A DNA stretch of 14,129 nucleotides from NCBI GenBank assembly GCA_019322375.1, contig JAHWIP010000063.1:1-14129 (forward strand). Direction: 5' to 3'. The notes beneath the pieces are model-generated. The model was not told where the DNA came from and ran no database searches. It saw nothing but the letters and a program-made list of their open reading frames with translations. The stretch is from Candidatus Woesearchaeota archaeon. GTDB lineage: Archaea; Nanobdellota; Nanobdellia; Woesearchaeales; SM23-78. Position numbers and translations under genes: made by a program. Below are positions 5,620 to 12,694 of the stretch, one piece after another; position 1 is the first letter of the stretch; each line of letters opens with the position of its first letter.

Positions 5620-6621
5620 ATGTTTAAAAAAGAACTGCCCTTTCTCTCTGGCATGAAAAAAGAGTTGAGTGTGTTAAGGAAAATGGTAATTGAACTGCTT
5701 TCACGCAAAAAAGTTGAACTCGCAGAAAAGCTTGTTGATAACTGGTTTTACAGAGAAGGAAAACTTGATTCTATTGAAAGCTTTCTGGCTGACAGCATTG
5801 ACATGAGGTACCAGCGCGATGTAAAGAATGAAGAAGAAAAGCAGATAAGAACATCCCAAAACCAGTTCATACAGTTCCTGTTAAAATATGTTGATTCACA
5901 CCCTCTTTCAGTGAGAGACGGGCACACCTCCAAGCTAAGGACTTTGGTGTGGAAATACTCTGGCATTAACTGCGATGATTTCAGCAAGTTGGACATCAGG
6001 GGAGGCGTCAGGTTTGACAATCCTGAGGGAGGAGACCTGGCAAATTTTAACCCTGGCAACATCACTATTTTGACAGGAGGAAAAAAGGTTTTTATAACAG
6101 GCCTTAGAGGCGACACTTACCTTGATGGAAGCGGAAAAATAATTATTTATGGTGCATTTAACTGTGCTTCTGGTGTGAGCATCTTTACACATGACCATGA
6201 GTTCAAGGCTCCTGATAAAACTTTATGGGCTCAGGGCAGGAGCTACAGCAACACAATAATTTACCCTGAATGCTTTATCGGAGAAGGAGTGTATGTATTT
6301 GGAAACCTTAACTTTAGGAATATCATTGCGCCTAAAACAGTCACTCGTTTAAAAAAACCTCAGCAGCCCTATGCGCTTATCGGAGGCAGCGGCCGAGAAT
6401 ACAGGGTTATAAGAAACTTAGAGCTTCCAAAAACCTTTCCTCCAGAGTTTTTAAAAGATACCATTGCTAACATAAAAAAATATTCTGAAACATACAGCAC
6501 ACACTTGGAGAGTTATGTTGATATTGTTAGTGATTTCTTAAAGACAGACAGGACAGACTGGGAGTCTTGTCAAGAAAAAATCAGGGAGTTAGAAGCAAAG
6601 CTTTTCAAACAAATAAAATAA
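5620..6621 (+). CDS. Hexapeptide-repeat (left-handed beta-helix) acyltransferase-like protein with helical flanks
   Basis: A 333-residue protein in three parts. Residues 1-95 are helical and charged, with no family I recognise. Residues about 105-260 look like a left-handed parallel beta-helix of the maltose/galactoside acetyltransferase type: short hydrophobic strands with turns (ITILTGGKKVFITGL, DTYLDGSGKIIIYGAF) and the motif SIFTHDHEF (187-195), which resembles the catalytic-His segment of that family. PECFIGEGVYVFGNL (216-230) is another coil. Residues about 270-333 are helical again. An acetyl or acyl transferase acting on a sugar or cell-surface precursor is plausible; the substrate is unknown. 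The TTG at 5599 is rejected as start because it lies only about 11 nt after the TATA box. Its stop is 2 bases from the convergent hydA stop. Confidence 0.65.
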   Translation: MFKKELPFLSGMKKELSVLRKMVIELLSRKKVELAEKLVDNWFYREGKLDSIESFLADSIDMRYQRDVKNEEEKQIRTSQNQFIQFLLKYVDSHPLSVRDGHTSKLRTLVWKYSGINCDDFSKLDIRGGVRFDNPEGGDLANFNPGNITILTGGKKVFITGLRGDTYLDGSGKIIIYGAFNCASGVSIFTHDHEFKAPDKTLWAQGRSYSNTIIYPECFIGEGVYVFGNLNFRNIIAPKTVTRLKKPQQPYALIGGSGREYRVIRNLELPKTFPPEFLKDTIANIKKYSETYSTHLESYVDIVSDFLKTDRTDWESCQEKIRELEAKLFKQIK

Positions 6622-6623
6622 AC

Positions 6624-7907
6624 CTATTTCTTAACCCATTTCACTTTTAAGAAATGTGCACTGCATGAAAAACAAGGATCATAAGCTCTTATTAGTTTTT
6701 CTACTTCTAATATTATTTTTTCCTTGTTCTTTTTTTGCTTTAGCATCTGCTCTATTAGTTTTCTTACATCGTCTTCCATTGCTCTAAGGTTCTGAGCTGT
6801 TGGTGTTATTATGTTGCATTTCTCAACAAAGCCTTTGTTATTAATTATATAATCATGGAACAATATTCCTCTTGGCGCTTCAACAGCACTAACCCCTCTG
6901 CCAGCTTTTACTGTTATTTTTGGCAGCCCTTCAAATTTGAAATCATAATTCAGTAATGCATATCCTCTCTCAACCCAGTGCACAAGCTCTATTGCCTGCA
7001 TTAAATTATTATAATAAGGATTATGCACTGGCAGTTTTAGTTTTGACTGTTTAAACAATTTTTTTGCTGTTGGACTTAACTTGTTAAAATTAGTGTTAAT
7101 CCTTGCAAGAGCACCTACAGAGAATAGTTTATCATTTAGTTTTGAGAACTTGGCTGTTGAGTAAGGCATTACTTCCTCGTCAATGAATTTTTCATATTCC
7201 TCTGGCTTAATATTCAGTCCGCTCAGAGAGCAAACAGTTCCTGATATTAAAGGAGCATCTTTTTCAGGGTTTAAAGCCAAGTAATCTTTCTCAGCAATGA
7301 ATTTTGGCTGTTTTAATTTTAAGAATAATTTTGCAGTTGCTATTGCTTCTGGCAAAGCTTTTTTTAACTCAGCTCGTAAATATTTAACAGTTGCTTTATC
7401 AGGAACATGAGTAAACCCTCCAACAACACTTGTAAAAGGATGCATTTCTTTGCCACCAATCATCTGAACCATGTTATTGCCCAGTTTTATCATGTGCAAA
7501 GCCCTGAGAACCTCTTTTTTGTATTTCTTAACCATTGCCAAGGCTGACTCATAGCCAAGGTAGTCAGGCAGAGCAAGAAAGTATAGATGGGTTGCATGGC
7601 TCCTTATTCTTTCAGCAACAGAAAGCAGTTCTCTAAGCCTGCGAGTCTGCTCAGAAACCTTAACTCCCATGGCATTTTCCAAAGCCTGCAAACAAGCAAC
7701 AGTATGAGCACAAGAACAAATACCGCAAATACGAGAAGTAATCTCCTGAACATCATCAAATCTTTTGCCCTTGACAATGCCTTCAAAAAAGCGAGCTCCT
7801 TCAACAGTACCCAGCTTGCACTTGGTTAATTTACTGCCTTTTACCTCAACATGCAGACTGCCGTGTCCTTCAACTTTGCAGATGTGGTGTAGGTTTATTG
7901 ATGTCAT
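6624..7907 (-). CDS. hydA: Group 3b [NiFe] hydrogenase (sulfhydrogenase) large alpha subunit
   Basis: The 427-residue catalytic subunit carrying the Ni-Fe centre. It shows the L1 motif RICGICSCAH (59-68; Cys61, Cys64) and the L2 motif DPCFSCSAH near the C-terminus (410-418; Cys412, Cys415), the four nickel/iron thiolates. Length and internal blocks (ARFFEGI, LPDYLGYESALAMV, VVGGFTHVP, VEAPRGILFHDY, IITPTAQNLRAMED) follow Pyrococcus HydA closely. After His418 there remain nine residues (FLKVKWVKK), the C-terminal peptide that the maturation protease removes after nickel insertion. The ATG at 7907 is used: family homology begins there and it lies one base after the hydD stop; an in-frame upstream start would run back into hydD. 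It is the last gene of hydBGDA. The enzyme couples NADPH or NADH to proton reduction. Confidence 0.95.
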   Translation of the reverse strand: MTSINLHHICKVEGHGSLHVEVKGSKLTKCKLGTVEGARFFEGIVKGKRFDDVQEITSRICGICSCAHTVACLQALENAMGVKVSEQTRRLRELLSVAERIRSHATHLYFLALPDYLGYESALAMVKKYKKEVLRALHMIKLGNNMVQMIGGKEMHPFTSVVGGFTHVPDKATVKYLRAELKKALPEAIATAKLFLKLKQPKFIAEKDYLALNPEKDAPLISGTVCSLSGLNIKPEEYEKFIDEEVMPYSTAKFSKLNDKLFSVGALARINTNFNKLSPTAKKLFKQSKLKLPVHNPYYNNLMQAIELVHWVERGYALLNYDFKFEGLPKITVKAGRGVSAVEAPRGILFHDYIINNKGFVEKCNIITPTAQNLRAMEDDVRKLIEQMLKQKKNKEKIILEVEKLIRAYDPCFSCSAHFLKVKWVKK

Positions 7908-7908
7908 T

Positions 7909-8736
7909 TTATTTTTTTTCTTCTTTAGGCTTGTTCTCAATCTCAAGGAACTGCAATGCATTGTATTTTGTCATTCTCTTGATTATCATGTCAGGGTCAA
8001 AGCCTTTGTCTTTAAGCATTTCCTTGCCAGAGCCAAGGTTGGCATCATCTAACAAGCCTCTGCATCCTGTGCATGGGTGATTAAAATCAGGGCATAAGGA
8101 TTTGCAGCTTCCATTGGTTAATGGCCCAAGGCACTCAATATCTTGGTCTAATAAGCAATAGTTTTCTTTTAAGCTGCACTCATGGCAAACTGCTTTGTCA
8201 TAAACCAAGGGTTTTCTTCCTTGCAACAGCCATTTAATTGTTTTTGCAATCTCTTTTTTATAAGGAGGACAGCCAGGAATATAAAAATCAACTTGAACAT
8301 GCTTGTGCAAAGGAACAGCTGTTATTGGTTTTAATCTTATATCAGAAGGAAACTTGTTATAAACATTTTTTTCAACTTCCTGCTCATTCATCATGTGCTT
8401 TATTGACTGCATGCACCCATGAGAAGCACAAGTGCCAAGGGCAATCAAGAATTTTGCTTGTTTTCTCCATTTCAATAAATTATCCAGGTCTTGTTTTGAA
8501 CTAACACTTCCTTCAACAAATAATATATCATAATCTCCTTCCTGATTTTTTCCTTTAATCATAGGAGCAGCCACTAAGTCAATTTTATCAAGCAATTCTA
8601 ACAAAGTATCTGCTAAAAAGTAAATGCTTAACTGGCACCCAGCACACCCAGTAATGCTCTGGATGCCTATTCTAGGCTTGATTGCTTTTTTTATCCTCTT
8701 CGCTTTCTTTGCTTTGGTTTTCGCTTTCTTAACCAT
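7909..8736 (-). CDS. hydD: Group 3b [NiFe] hydrogenase small delta subunit
   Basis: A 275-residue electron-transfer subunit. Twelve cysteines sit in the pattern for three [4Fe-4S] clusters: CAGC (31, 34), GTCASHGC (Cys103), PGCPP (Cys156) for the proximal cluster; then CHEC (184, 187), Cys194, Cys202, and Cys211, Cys215, Cys222, Cys225 in CKSLCPDF and HPCTGCRG for the other two. This passes electrons from the HydB/HydG diaphorase side to the Ni-Fe site in HydA. There is no twin-arginine signal, so the complex is cytoplasmic. The first 22 residues are unusual: 10 Lys and 2 Arg in an MVKKAKTKAKKAK-type tail. No alternative start codon exists between the tail and the conserved core. It starts 6 bases after hydG and ends one base before the hydA ATG, so translation is coupled. 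Confidence 0.94.
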   Translation of the reverse strand: MVKKAKTKAKKAKRIKKAIKPRIGIQSITGCAGCQLSIYFLADTLLELLDKIDLVAAPMIKGKNQEGDYDILFVEGSVSSKQDLDNLLKWRKQAKFLIALGTCASHGCMQSIKHMMNEQEVEKNVYNKFPSDIRLKPITAVPLHKHVQVDFYIPGCPPYKKEIAKTIKWLLQGRKPLVYDKAVCHECSLKENYCLLDQDIECLGPLTNGSCKSLCPDFNHPCTGCRGLLDDANLGSGKEMLKDKGFDPDMIIKRMTKYNALQFLEIENKPKEEKK

Positions 8737-8742
8737 TTTTAT

Positions 8743-9543
8743 CTATTCATGCATCCCCTTAACCTTGTCATACCTGAAAACAGGCCCGTCCTTGCAAACA
8801 TACAAGCCTGATATCATGCAGTGCCCGCACATGCCAACCCCGCACTTCATTCTTCTTTCAAAGCTAACAAAGATCTGGTCGTGGTGAAAACCCAGTTTTT
8901 CAAGGGTTAGGATTGTGAACTTTATCATGATTGGAGGACCGCAAACCATAACTATTTTTTTCTTGTTATCAAGCCCTGACTCCTCAACAACTTTGGTTAC
9001 CAAACCAACCCTGCCTTTATAACTCTTAGGAGCTTTATCAACTGTTAAGTTTAAGTCAAAAATCCTGTCCCAAGCCTTGATATCATTCTTAAAAATTATT
9101 TCATCAGGGTCTCTAAACCCAAAGAATAAGTGAACTCTTTCATACTCTGCCCTGTGTTTTTCAATAAACTTTAATACTCCTCTAAGAGGAGCAACCCCTG
9201 TTCCTCCTCCAATAACCACAATATTATTTCCTTTTAACTGCTCCATTGGGTAGCTTGTGCCATAAGGACCTCTAAGCCACATCTTATCTCCTTTCTCAAG
9301 CTTTATTAGTTTATTAGTAACATCCCCTAATCCCCTTATATTGAACTCAATAAAATCATCAGAATAAGAGCACACAGAAAGAGGACACTCTCCAATCCCA
9401 GGAACAGAAACCTGAAAGAACTGTCCTGGTTCATAAGCAAGTTTTATTTTTTTCTTACTAACAGGCTCTAATCTGAACAAGCAATCATCACTTGTTTGCT
9501 TTTCTTTTTTTACAATTTTAAAAGGTGTTGGAGTGAATAACAT
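8743..9543 (-). CDS. hydG: Group 3b hydrogenase gamma subunit, FAD/NAD(P)-binding
   Basis: A 266-residue flavoprotein of the ferredoxin-NADP reductase superfamily that exchanges electrons with NAD(P)H. An N-terminal FAD domain has PGQFFQVSVPGIGECPLS (39-56) and RGPYG (91-95). The NAD(P) domain has IGGGTGVAPLRG (111-122) and CGPPIM (201-206). A C-terminal [2Fe-2S] site is formed by Cys234, Cys239, Cys242 and Cys250 in MKCGVGMCGHC and VCKDGPVF. This matches Pyrococcus HydG and the related dihydroorotate-dehydrogenase electron-transfer subunits; the hydrogenase operon settles the assignment. The ATG follows hydB by 9 bases with AGGA just before it. Whether NADPH or NADH is preferred cannot be told from these motifs. 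Confidence 0.94.
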   Translation of the reverse strand: MLFTPTPFKIVKKEKQTSDDCLFRLEPVSKKKIKLAYEPGQFFQVSVPGIGECPLSVCSYSDDFIEFNIRGLGDVTNKLIKLEKGDKMWLRGPYGTSYPMEQLKGNNIVVIGGGTGVAPLRGVLKFIEKHRAEYERVHLFFGFRDPDEIIFKNDIKAWDRIFDLNLTVDKAPKSYKGRVGLVTKVVEESGLDNKKKIVMVCGPPIMIKFTILTLEKLGFHHDQIFVSFERRMKCGVGMCGHCMISGLYVCKDGPVFRYDKVKGMHE

Positions 9544-9552
9544 TTTTTCCTA

Positions 9553-10503
9553 TTATTTAAACTTATTAATAACCTCTGTAAAATCAATCAGTCTAGGGCA
9601 AGACTCTATGCATCTGCCGCAGCCAGTGCACATGTCAAATCCAAACTTTTCCCTGAAATACATTAATTTATGATGAATCCTGTGCTTGAATCTGGTAAGC
9701 CTGTCTTTTCTAAAAACAGCTCCTCCAGCAACAAGAGTAAAGTTAATGAACTGGCATGAATCCCATTCTTTAGAGCGTTTGCCTTTATTCAAATCTATTT
9801 CTACTTCATCCATTACATCAAAGCAAAGGCAGGTAGTGCAGTGAGCAGTGCATTTGCCGCAGTTAAGGCATTTCTTGCTTTCAAGCTTCCAGGCAGGGTC
9901 ATTATAATACTTAGCAACATCTTTTTTATCTAGTTTTTTATCACACTTAATAGCAGGAATAACAAAATCATGATTTGGTAAATCTTTTATCAAGGCTTTT
10001 CCTTTCTCACTTCCAGCCTCAACATAATATTTATCCCCTTTGTCATGAAAAAACAAGTCATAGTATCTTTCCAGTTCCATTGACTCGCAAAAACAATACT
10101 CACTAGGAGCAGGAACACAATTAATACCCAGTAACAAAGTATTTTCTCTTGCTGCTTTGTAATAATCATCCTGGAATTCCTCTGATAAAAAAAGTTTGTC
10201 AAGCCGCAAAAGCCCGTTAAAATCACATAGCCTTCCGCCAAAAATAACCCTTGGCTTGATTTTAGCCTTAACCTCTTCAAAAGGCATATCTTTAACAAGG
10301 TTAAGCTTGAACAAATCCTGTTTTGCAGGAGAAAAAAACTTCTTAACAGGAAACAAAGGCCTTCCTTCTAAACAGATATCATCAAAATTCTTAATAATCT
10401 CAAACCTAAGAGTGTCTGATTTAACAGGAGCAATAAGGACTTTGCCCTTAGAAACCCTGCTTAAAAACTCATACAACCCCTTTTTAACTAAAACCTTACC
10501 CAT
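9553..10503 (-). CDS. hydB: Group 3b hydrogenase beta subunit, dicluster ferredoxin (HydB/AsrA-like)
   Basis: A 316-residue iron-sulphur protein that links the flavin subunit to the small subunit. The N-terminal about 200 residues form the family domain (KVLIAPVKSDTLRFEI at 21-36). Two cluster sites follow: CLNCGKCTAHCTTCLCFDV (Cys212, 215, 218, 222, with extra Cys225 and 227) and CTGCGRCIESCPR (Cys292, 295, 298, 302). WDSC and VAGGAVFR between them are in the place of the WDSCxxxxFxxVAGG block of HydB/AsrA proteins. It resembles the sulphite-reductase-type AsrA subunit, which is why this enzyme class is also called sulfhydrogenase. It is the first gene of hydBGDA. A TATA element centred 28 nt upstream of the ATG and the absence of a ribosome binding site indicate a leaderless start. 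Confidence 0.92.
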   Translation of the reverse strand: MGKVLVKKGLYEFLSRVSKGKVLIAPVKSDTLRFEIIKNFDDICLEGRPLFPVKKFFSPAKQDLFKLNLVKDMPFEEVKAKIKPRVIFGGRLCDFNGLLRLDKLFLSEEFQDDYYKAARENTLLLGINCVPAPSEYCFCESMELERYYDLFFHDKGDKYYVEAGSEKGKALIKDLPNHDFVIPAIKCDKKLDKKDVAKYYNDPAWKLESKKCLNCGKCTAHCTTCLCFDVMDEVEIDLNKGKRSKEWDSCQFINFTLVAGGAVFRKDRLTRFKHRIHHKLMYFREKFGFDMCTGCGRCIESCPRLIDFTEVINKFK

Positions 10504-10527
10504 GAAATAAAAGAAAGAGAAAACAGG

Positions 10528-10537
10528 TATTTAAAGG
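10528..10537 (-). promoter_or_regulatory. TATA/BRE promoter of the hydBGDA operon
   Basis: CCTTTAAATA on the - strand, centred about 28 nt before the hydB ATG at 10503, fits an archaeal promoter driving a leaderless mRNA. It lies between the protease gene stop (10544) and hydB, so the operon can be transcribed separately from the protease gene. The 15 bases 10528-10542 are identical to 1279-1293 upstream of the binding-protein gene. Confidence 0.65.
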
Positions 10538-10543
10538 TTGTTG

Positions 10544-10930
10544 TTAGATAAACCCCTTAACCAGCTCCTTAACCTCCCCCACTGCCTTTTCCTCATCATA
10601 CCCCTGGGGAACACCGATTATGTTGATATCTTTTACTTTGCCTGTTTCTTTTAATATTTTTAAGAAATAACTTAGGTCAAAGTCATGCAAAGAAAAAATC
10701 ACACTGAATTCAAGGCTGTCAATGTCATTAAACACATCAACTTTTTCTATGCCTTTGGCAACATCCAGGATTATGCTATTGTTTAAATCATGGTTCAGGA
10801 GATCGTCTGGGTTTGTGCAGTGCTTAACTTCAAAGCCAGGAACATCCAGTTTTTTACTTATCTTAACAGCAAGATTATCCTCTTTTAAGTAAGGGTTGCC
10901 GAACACAAGGATTTTTTTCATCTCACTCAC
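10544..10930 (-). CDS. Hydrogenase maturation protease (HycI/HyaD-like)
   Basis: A 128-residue nickel-sensing endopeptidase that would trim the C-terminal peptide of HydA after nickel insertion. VFGNPYLKEDNLAVKI (9-24) matches the GN-L--DD-G motif, with Asp18 at the position of the first metal ligand. ILDVAKG (54-60, Asp56) and SLHDFDLSYFLKIL (80-93, His82) supply the other two expected ligands. IIGVPQ (104-109) is the last strand of the fold. It is somewhat shorter than the usual 150-160 residues and diverged in the first motif. It lies directly upstream of hydB on the same strand, 40 bases away, but hydB has its own promoter. The start is GTG at 10930 or ATG at 10921; a TATA element centred about 29 nt before 10930 favours a leaderless GTG, while GGTG 8 bases before 10921 would allow the ATG. 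Confidence 0.85.
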   Translation of the reverse strand: MSEMKKILVFGNPYLKEDNLAVKISKKLDVPGFEVKHCTNPDDLLNHDLNNSIILDVAKGIEKVDVFNDIDSLEFSVIFSLHDFDLSYFLKILKETGKVKDINIIGVPQGYDEEKAVGEVKELVKGFI

Positions 10931-10938
10931 ACCAAAAC

Positions 10939-10948
10939 ATATAAATAC
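10939..10948 (+). promoter_or_regulatory. TATA box of the EamA transporter gene
   Basis: ATATAAATAC is centred about 28 nt before the ATG at 10971, which has no ribosome binding site; a leaderless transcript is predicted. Confidence 0.6.
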
Positions 10949-10954
10949 AACCCC

Positions 10955-10964
10955 TTATTTAAAG
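10955..10964 (-). promoter_or_regulatory. TATA box of the maturation protease gene
   Basis: CTTTAAATAA on the - strand is centred about 29 nt before the GTG at 10930. It lies between the EamA TATA box and the EamA start, so the two divergent promoters interlock and should compete for TBP/TFB. Confidence 0.55.
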
Positions 10965-10970
10965 ATTGCT

Positions 10971-11885
10971 ATGAAGAGGCAAGGGTTATTTTTTGTTCTT
11001 GGAACTGCAATGATATCAGGCATATCTATATTTATTAATAAATTCGGTGTTAAAGGTATTGATGCTTATCTATTCACAGGTGCAAAAAACATTATTGTAG
11101 CCATCTTCTTGTTCTCATTAATCCTTTTAGCAATGGATTTTAAGAAATTAAGAGCACTGTCAAAAAAAGATTATGCAAAACTCTTTTTAATAGGGCTCTT
11201 TGGAGGCAGTATTCCTTTTTTACTCTTCTTTAAAGGCTTGCAATTAACAAGTGCTGCTCAAGGAGCTTTTATTCACAAAACCATGTTTCTTTGGGTTGGA
11301 ATACTAGCACTCATCTTTTTGAAAGAAAAGCTGAATAAAGGCATATTAATTGGTGCTGTTCTTCTTTTAGCAGGCAATTTCCTTTTGCTTAAGCTAAACA
11401 ACTTTGTGTTTGCAACAGGAGACATATTAATTCTTGCAGCCACTTTGTTCTGGAGCATAGAAACAATTATTTCAAAGCATGCATTAAAAACTTTGGACAG
11501 CAAGGTGGTTGCTTTTGGAAGAATGTTCTTTGGCTCATTATTAATAATTGTTTTCTTAGGAGTAACTGGAAAACTTGTTTTGATAACAACCTTAACAAGC
11601 ACTCACTTCTTATGGATACTTATAACCTCAATCTTCCTGCTAGGCTATGTATTCACATGGTACTCTGGATTAAAACACATAAAAGCAAGTGTTGCAACCA
11701 GCATCTTGTTGTTTGGCTCTGTAATCACAACTGTTCTTAACCTAGTTTTTGCAGATGTTGTTATTGTTCCTTCTCAGATAATAGGAATGATTCTTTTGAT
11801 TGCAGGAATAACTTGTGTTGTTTGGTTCTCAGAAATAATAAAAAAGCTTCAAAAATTATACTTAGTTAAGACTAAAAATTATTGA
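10971..11885 (+). CDS. EamA/DMT-family transporter
   Basis: A 304-residue integral membrane protein with about ten hydrophobic segments in two repeated EamA halves. The first half begins FVLGTAMISGISIFINKFGV, and both halves end in segments such as FLWVGILALIFLKEKLNKG, where the family shows an Ala/Val-rich helix followed by a conserved Glu before the next helix (FLKEKL, about 115-120). Family members export or import metabolites such as amino acids, sugars or nucleotides by facilitated or proton-coupled transport; the substrate is unknown. The C-terminus is positively charged (cytoplasmic). The ATG at 10971 is chosen because an in-frame upstream start at 10896 would lie inside the divergent protease gene and ahead of the promoter. 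It ends 12 bases from the convergent lipoprotein gene. Confidence 0.88.
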   Translation: MKRQGLFFVLGTAMISGISIFINKFGVKGIDAYLFTGAKNIIVAIFLFSLILLAMDFKKLRALSKKDYAKLFLIGLFGGSIPFLLFFKGLQLTSAAQGAFIHKTMFLWVGILALIFLKEKLNKGILIGAVLLLAGNFLLLKLNNFVFATGDILILAATLFWSIETIISKHALKTLDSKVVAFGRMFFGSLLIIVFLGVTGKLVLITTLTSTHFLWILITSIFLLGYVFTWYSGLKHIKASVATSILLFGSVITTVLNLVFADVVIVPSQIIGMILLIAGITCVVWFSEIIKKLQKLYLVKTKNY

Positions 11886-11897
11886 TGGGCTTTTGAA

Positions 11898-12623
11898 CTA
11901 CTTGTTGGTACTTAGATTCTCTAGAACTATTTTTTGATATCTTGGTAAGTCCTTTAAATCTTGTATTTCCGGAGGATTATTAATTAAATATTCAATACCT
12001 TCTTGTCCATGCTTATCTATTATTGGTTTAACTAAGTGATAACTTCCATTATAGTATATTGAATCACTAATCTTTTCAAATTCCTCAACTGTTTTTGGCC
12101 ATTGAGAATCCTTAAAAGTGTCTTCCTCATTATGTGATTTTCTTTTAAAATATTCTGCAATTCCTTCTGCAACTAATCCATATCTTACATAGTCAATATT
12201 TTTTTCTACTTTAGGAGGCCAACTCTCATTTTCAAGACCCTCACTTAATTTATCAGCATAGATATGTCCTAATCCATGTCTAATTAAATCTTCTGTTGTT
12301 CTAGGACTAAAATGAACATATGCGCGAGGAAGATATAATGTGAGTGTGTCAGTGTCCGGATTGTAAAATTCTCTCTCTCCTCTGAATCCACAACCTTTAA
12401 ATTCAATATTTGGCAATCCAAAATGTTGAACTCCTAGAGATTTTTCTTGTGAACTTATAATGCTTCCAAGGTTCTTCGTTACATAATTTATGGCTTCTGG
12501 ATGTGGTTCATCTTTTTTAAGTTTAGATACATCCTTATTAGATGGATTACAAGACATCATAAGTGCAACTACCAGTGATACTAAGCCTACCCCTACATTG
12601 CGTTTTAATCTAGATATCTTCAT
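11898..12623 (-). CDS. Lipoprotein with degenerate HExxH (HGLGH) zincin-like motif
   Basis: A 241-residue probable secreted lipoprotein. The N-terminus has basic residues, a hydrophobic segment (10-23) and a lipobox-like LMMSC (Cys25), followed by a hydrophilic linker. The core contains TEDLIRHGLGHIYADKL (110-126), which matches the helix of a zinc protease (RHELGHIYAD type), but the catalytic Glu is Gly117: the codon is GGA, one transition from GAA. LVAEGIAEYF (150-159) looks like the helix bearing a third ligand Glu153 of gluzincins. It is either an inactive pseudo-protease that still binds metal, a recently damaged enzyme, or a sequencing error. No exact family was recognised. The ATG lies 28 nt after a TATA element. 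It stands alone between the transporter and the HypC-type genes. Confidence 0.65.
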   Translation of the reverse strand: MKISRLKRNVGVGLVSLVVALMMSCNPSNKDVSKLKKDEPHPEAINYVTKNLGSIISSQEKSLGVQHFGLPNIEFKGCGFRGEREFYNPDTDTLTLYLPRAYVHFSPRTTEDLIRHGLGHIYADKLSEGLENESWPPKVEKNIDYVRYGLVAEGIAEYFKRKSHNEEDTFKDSQWPKTVEEFEKISDSIYYNGSYHLVKPIIDKHGQEGIEYLINNPPEIQDLKDLPRYQKIVLENLSTNK

Positions 12624-12646
12624 AATAGAATTATATTGTTTTAATC

Positions 12647-12656
12647 ATTTATAAAT
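12647..12656 (-). promoter_or_regulatory. TATA box of the lipoprotein gene
   Basis: ATTTATAAAT is a perfect 10-bp palindrome centred about 28 nt before the ATG at 12623. No Shine-Dalgarno sequence is present, so the message is probably leaderless. Confidence 0.55.
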
Positions 12657-12694
12657 CTTTCGATTTTGTAACCACTGGAAAGTAATAAATAATT

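Noticed and set aside
7908..7961. Longer N-terminus for HydA
   Set aside because: The extra 18 residues are encoded inside hydD and are not family-like; the ATG at 7907 directly follows the hydD stop.
10896..10970. Longer N-terminus for the EamA transporter
   Set aside because: The extension overlaps the divergent protease coding region and contains both promoters; the hydrophobic transporter sequence begins at 10971.
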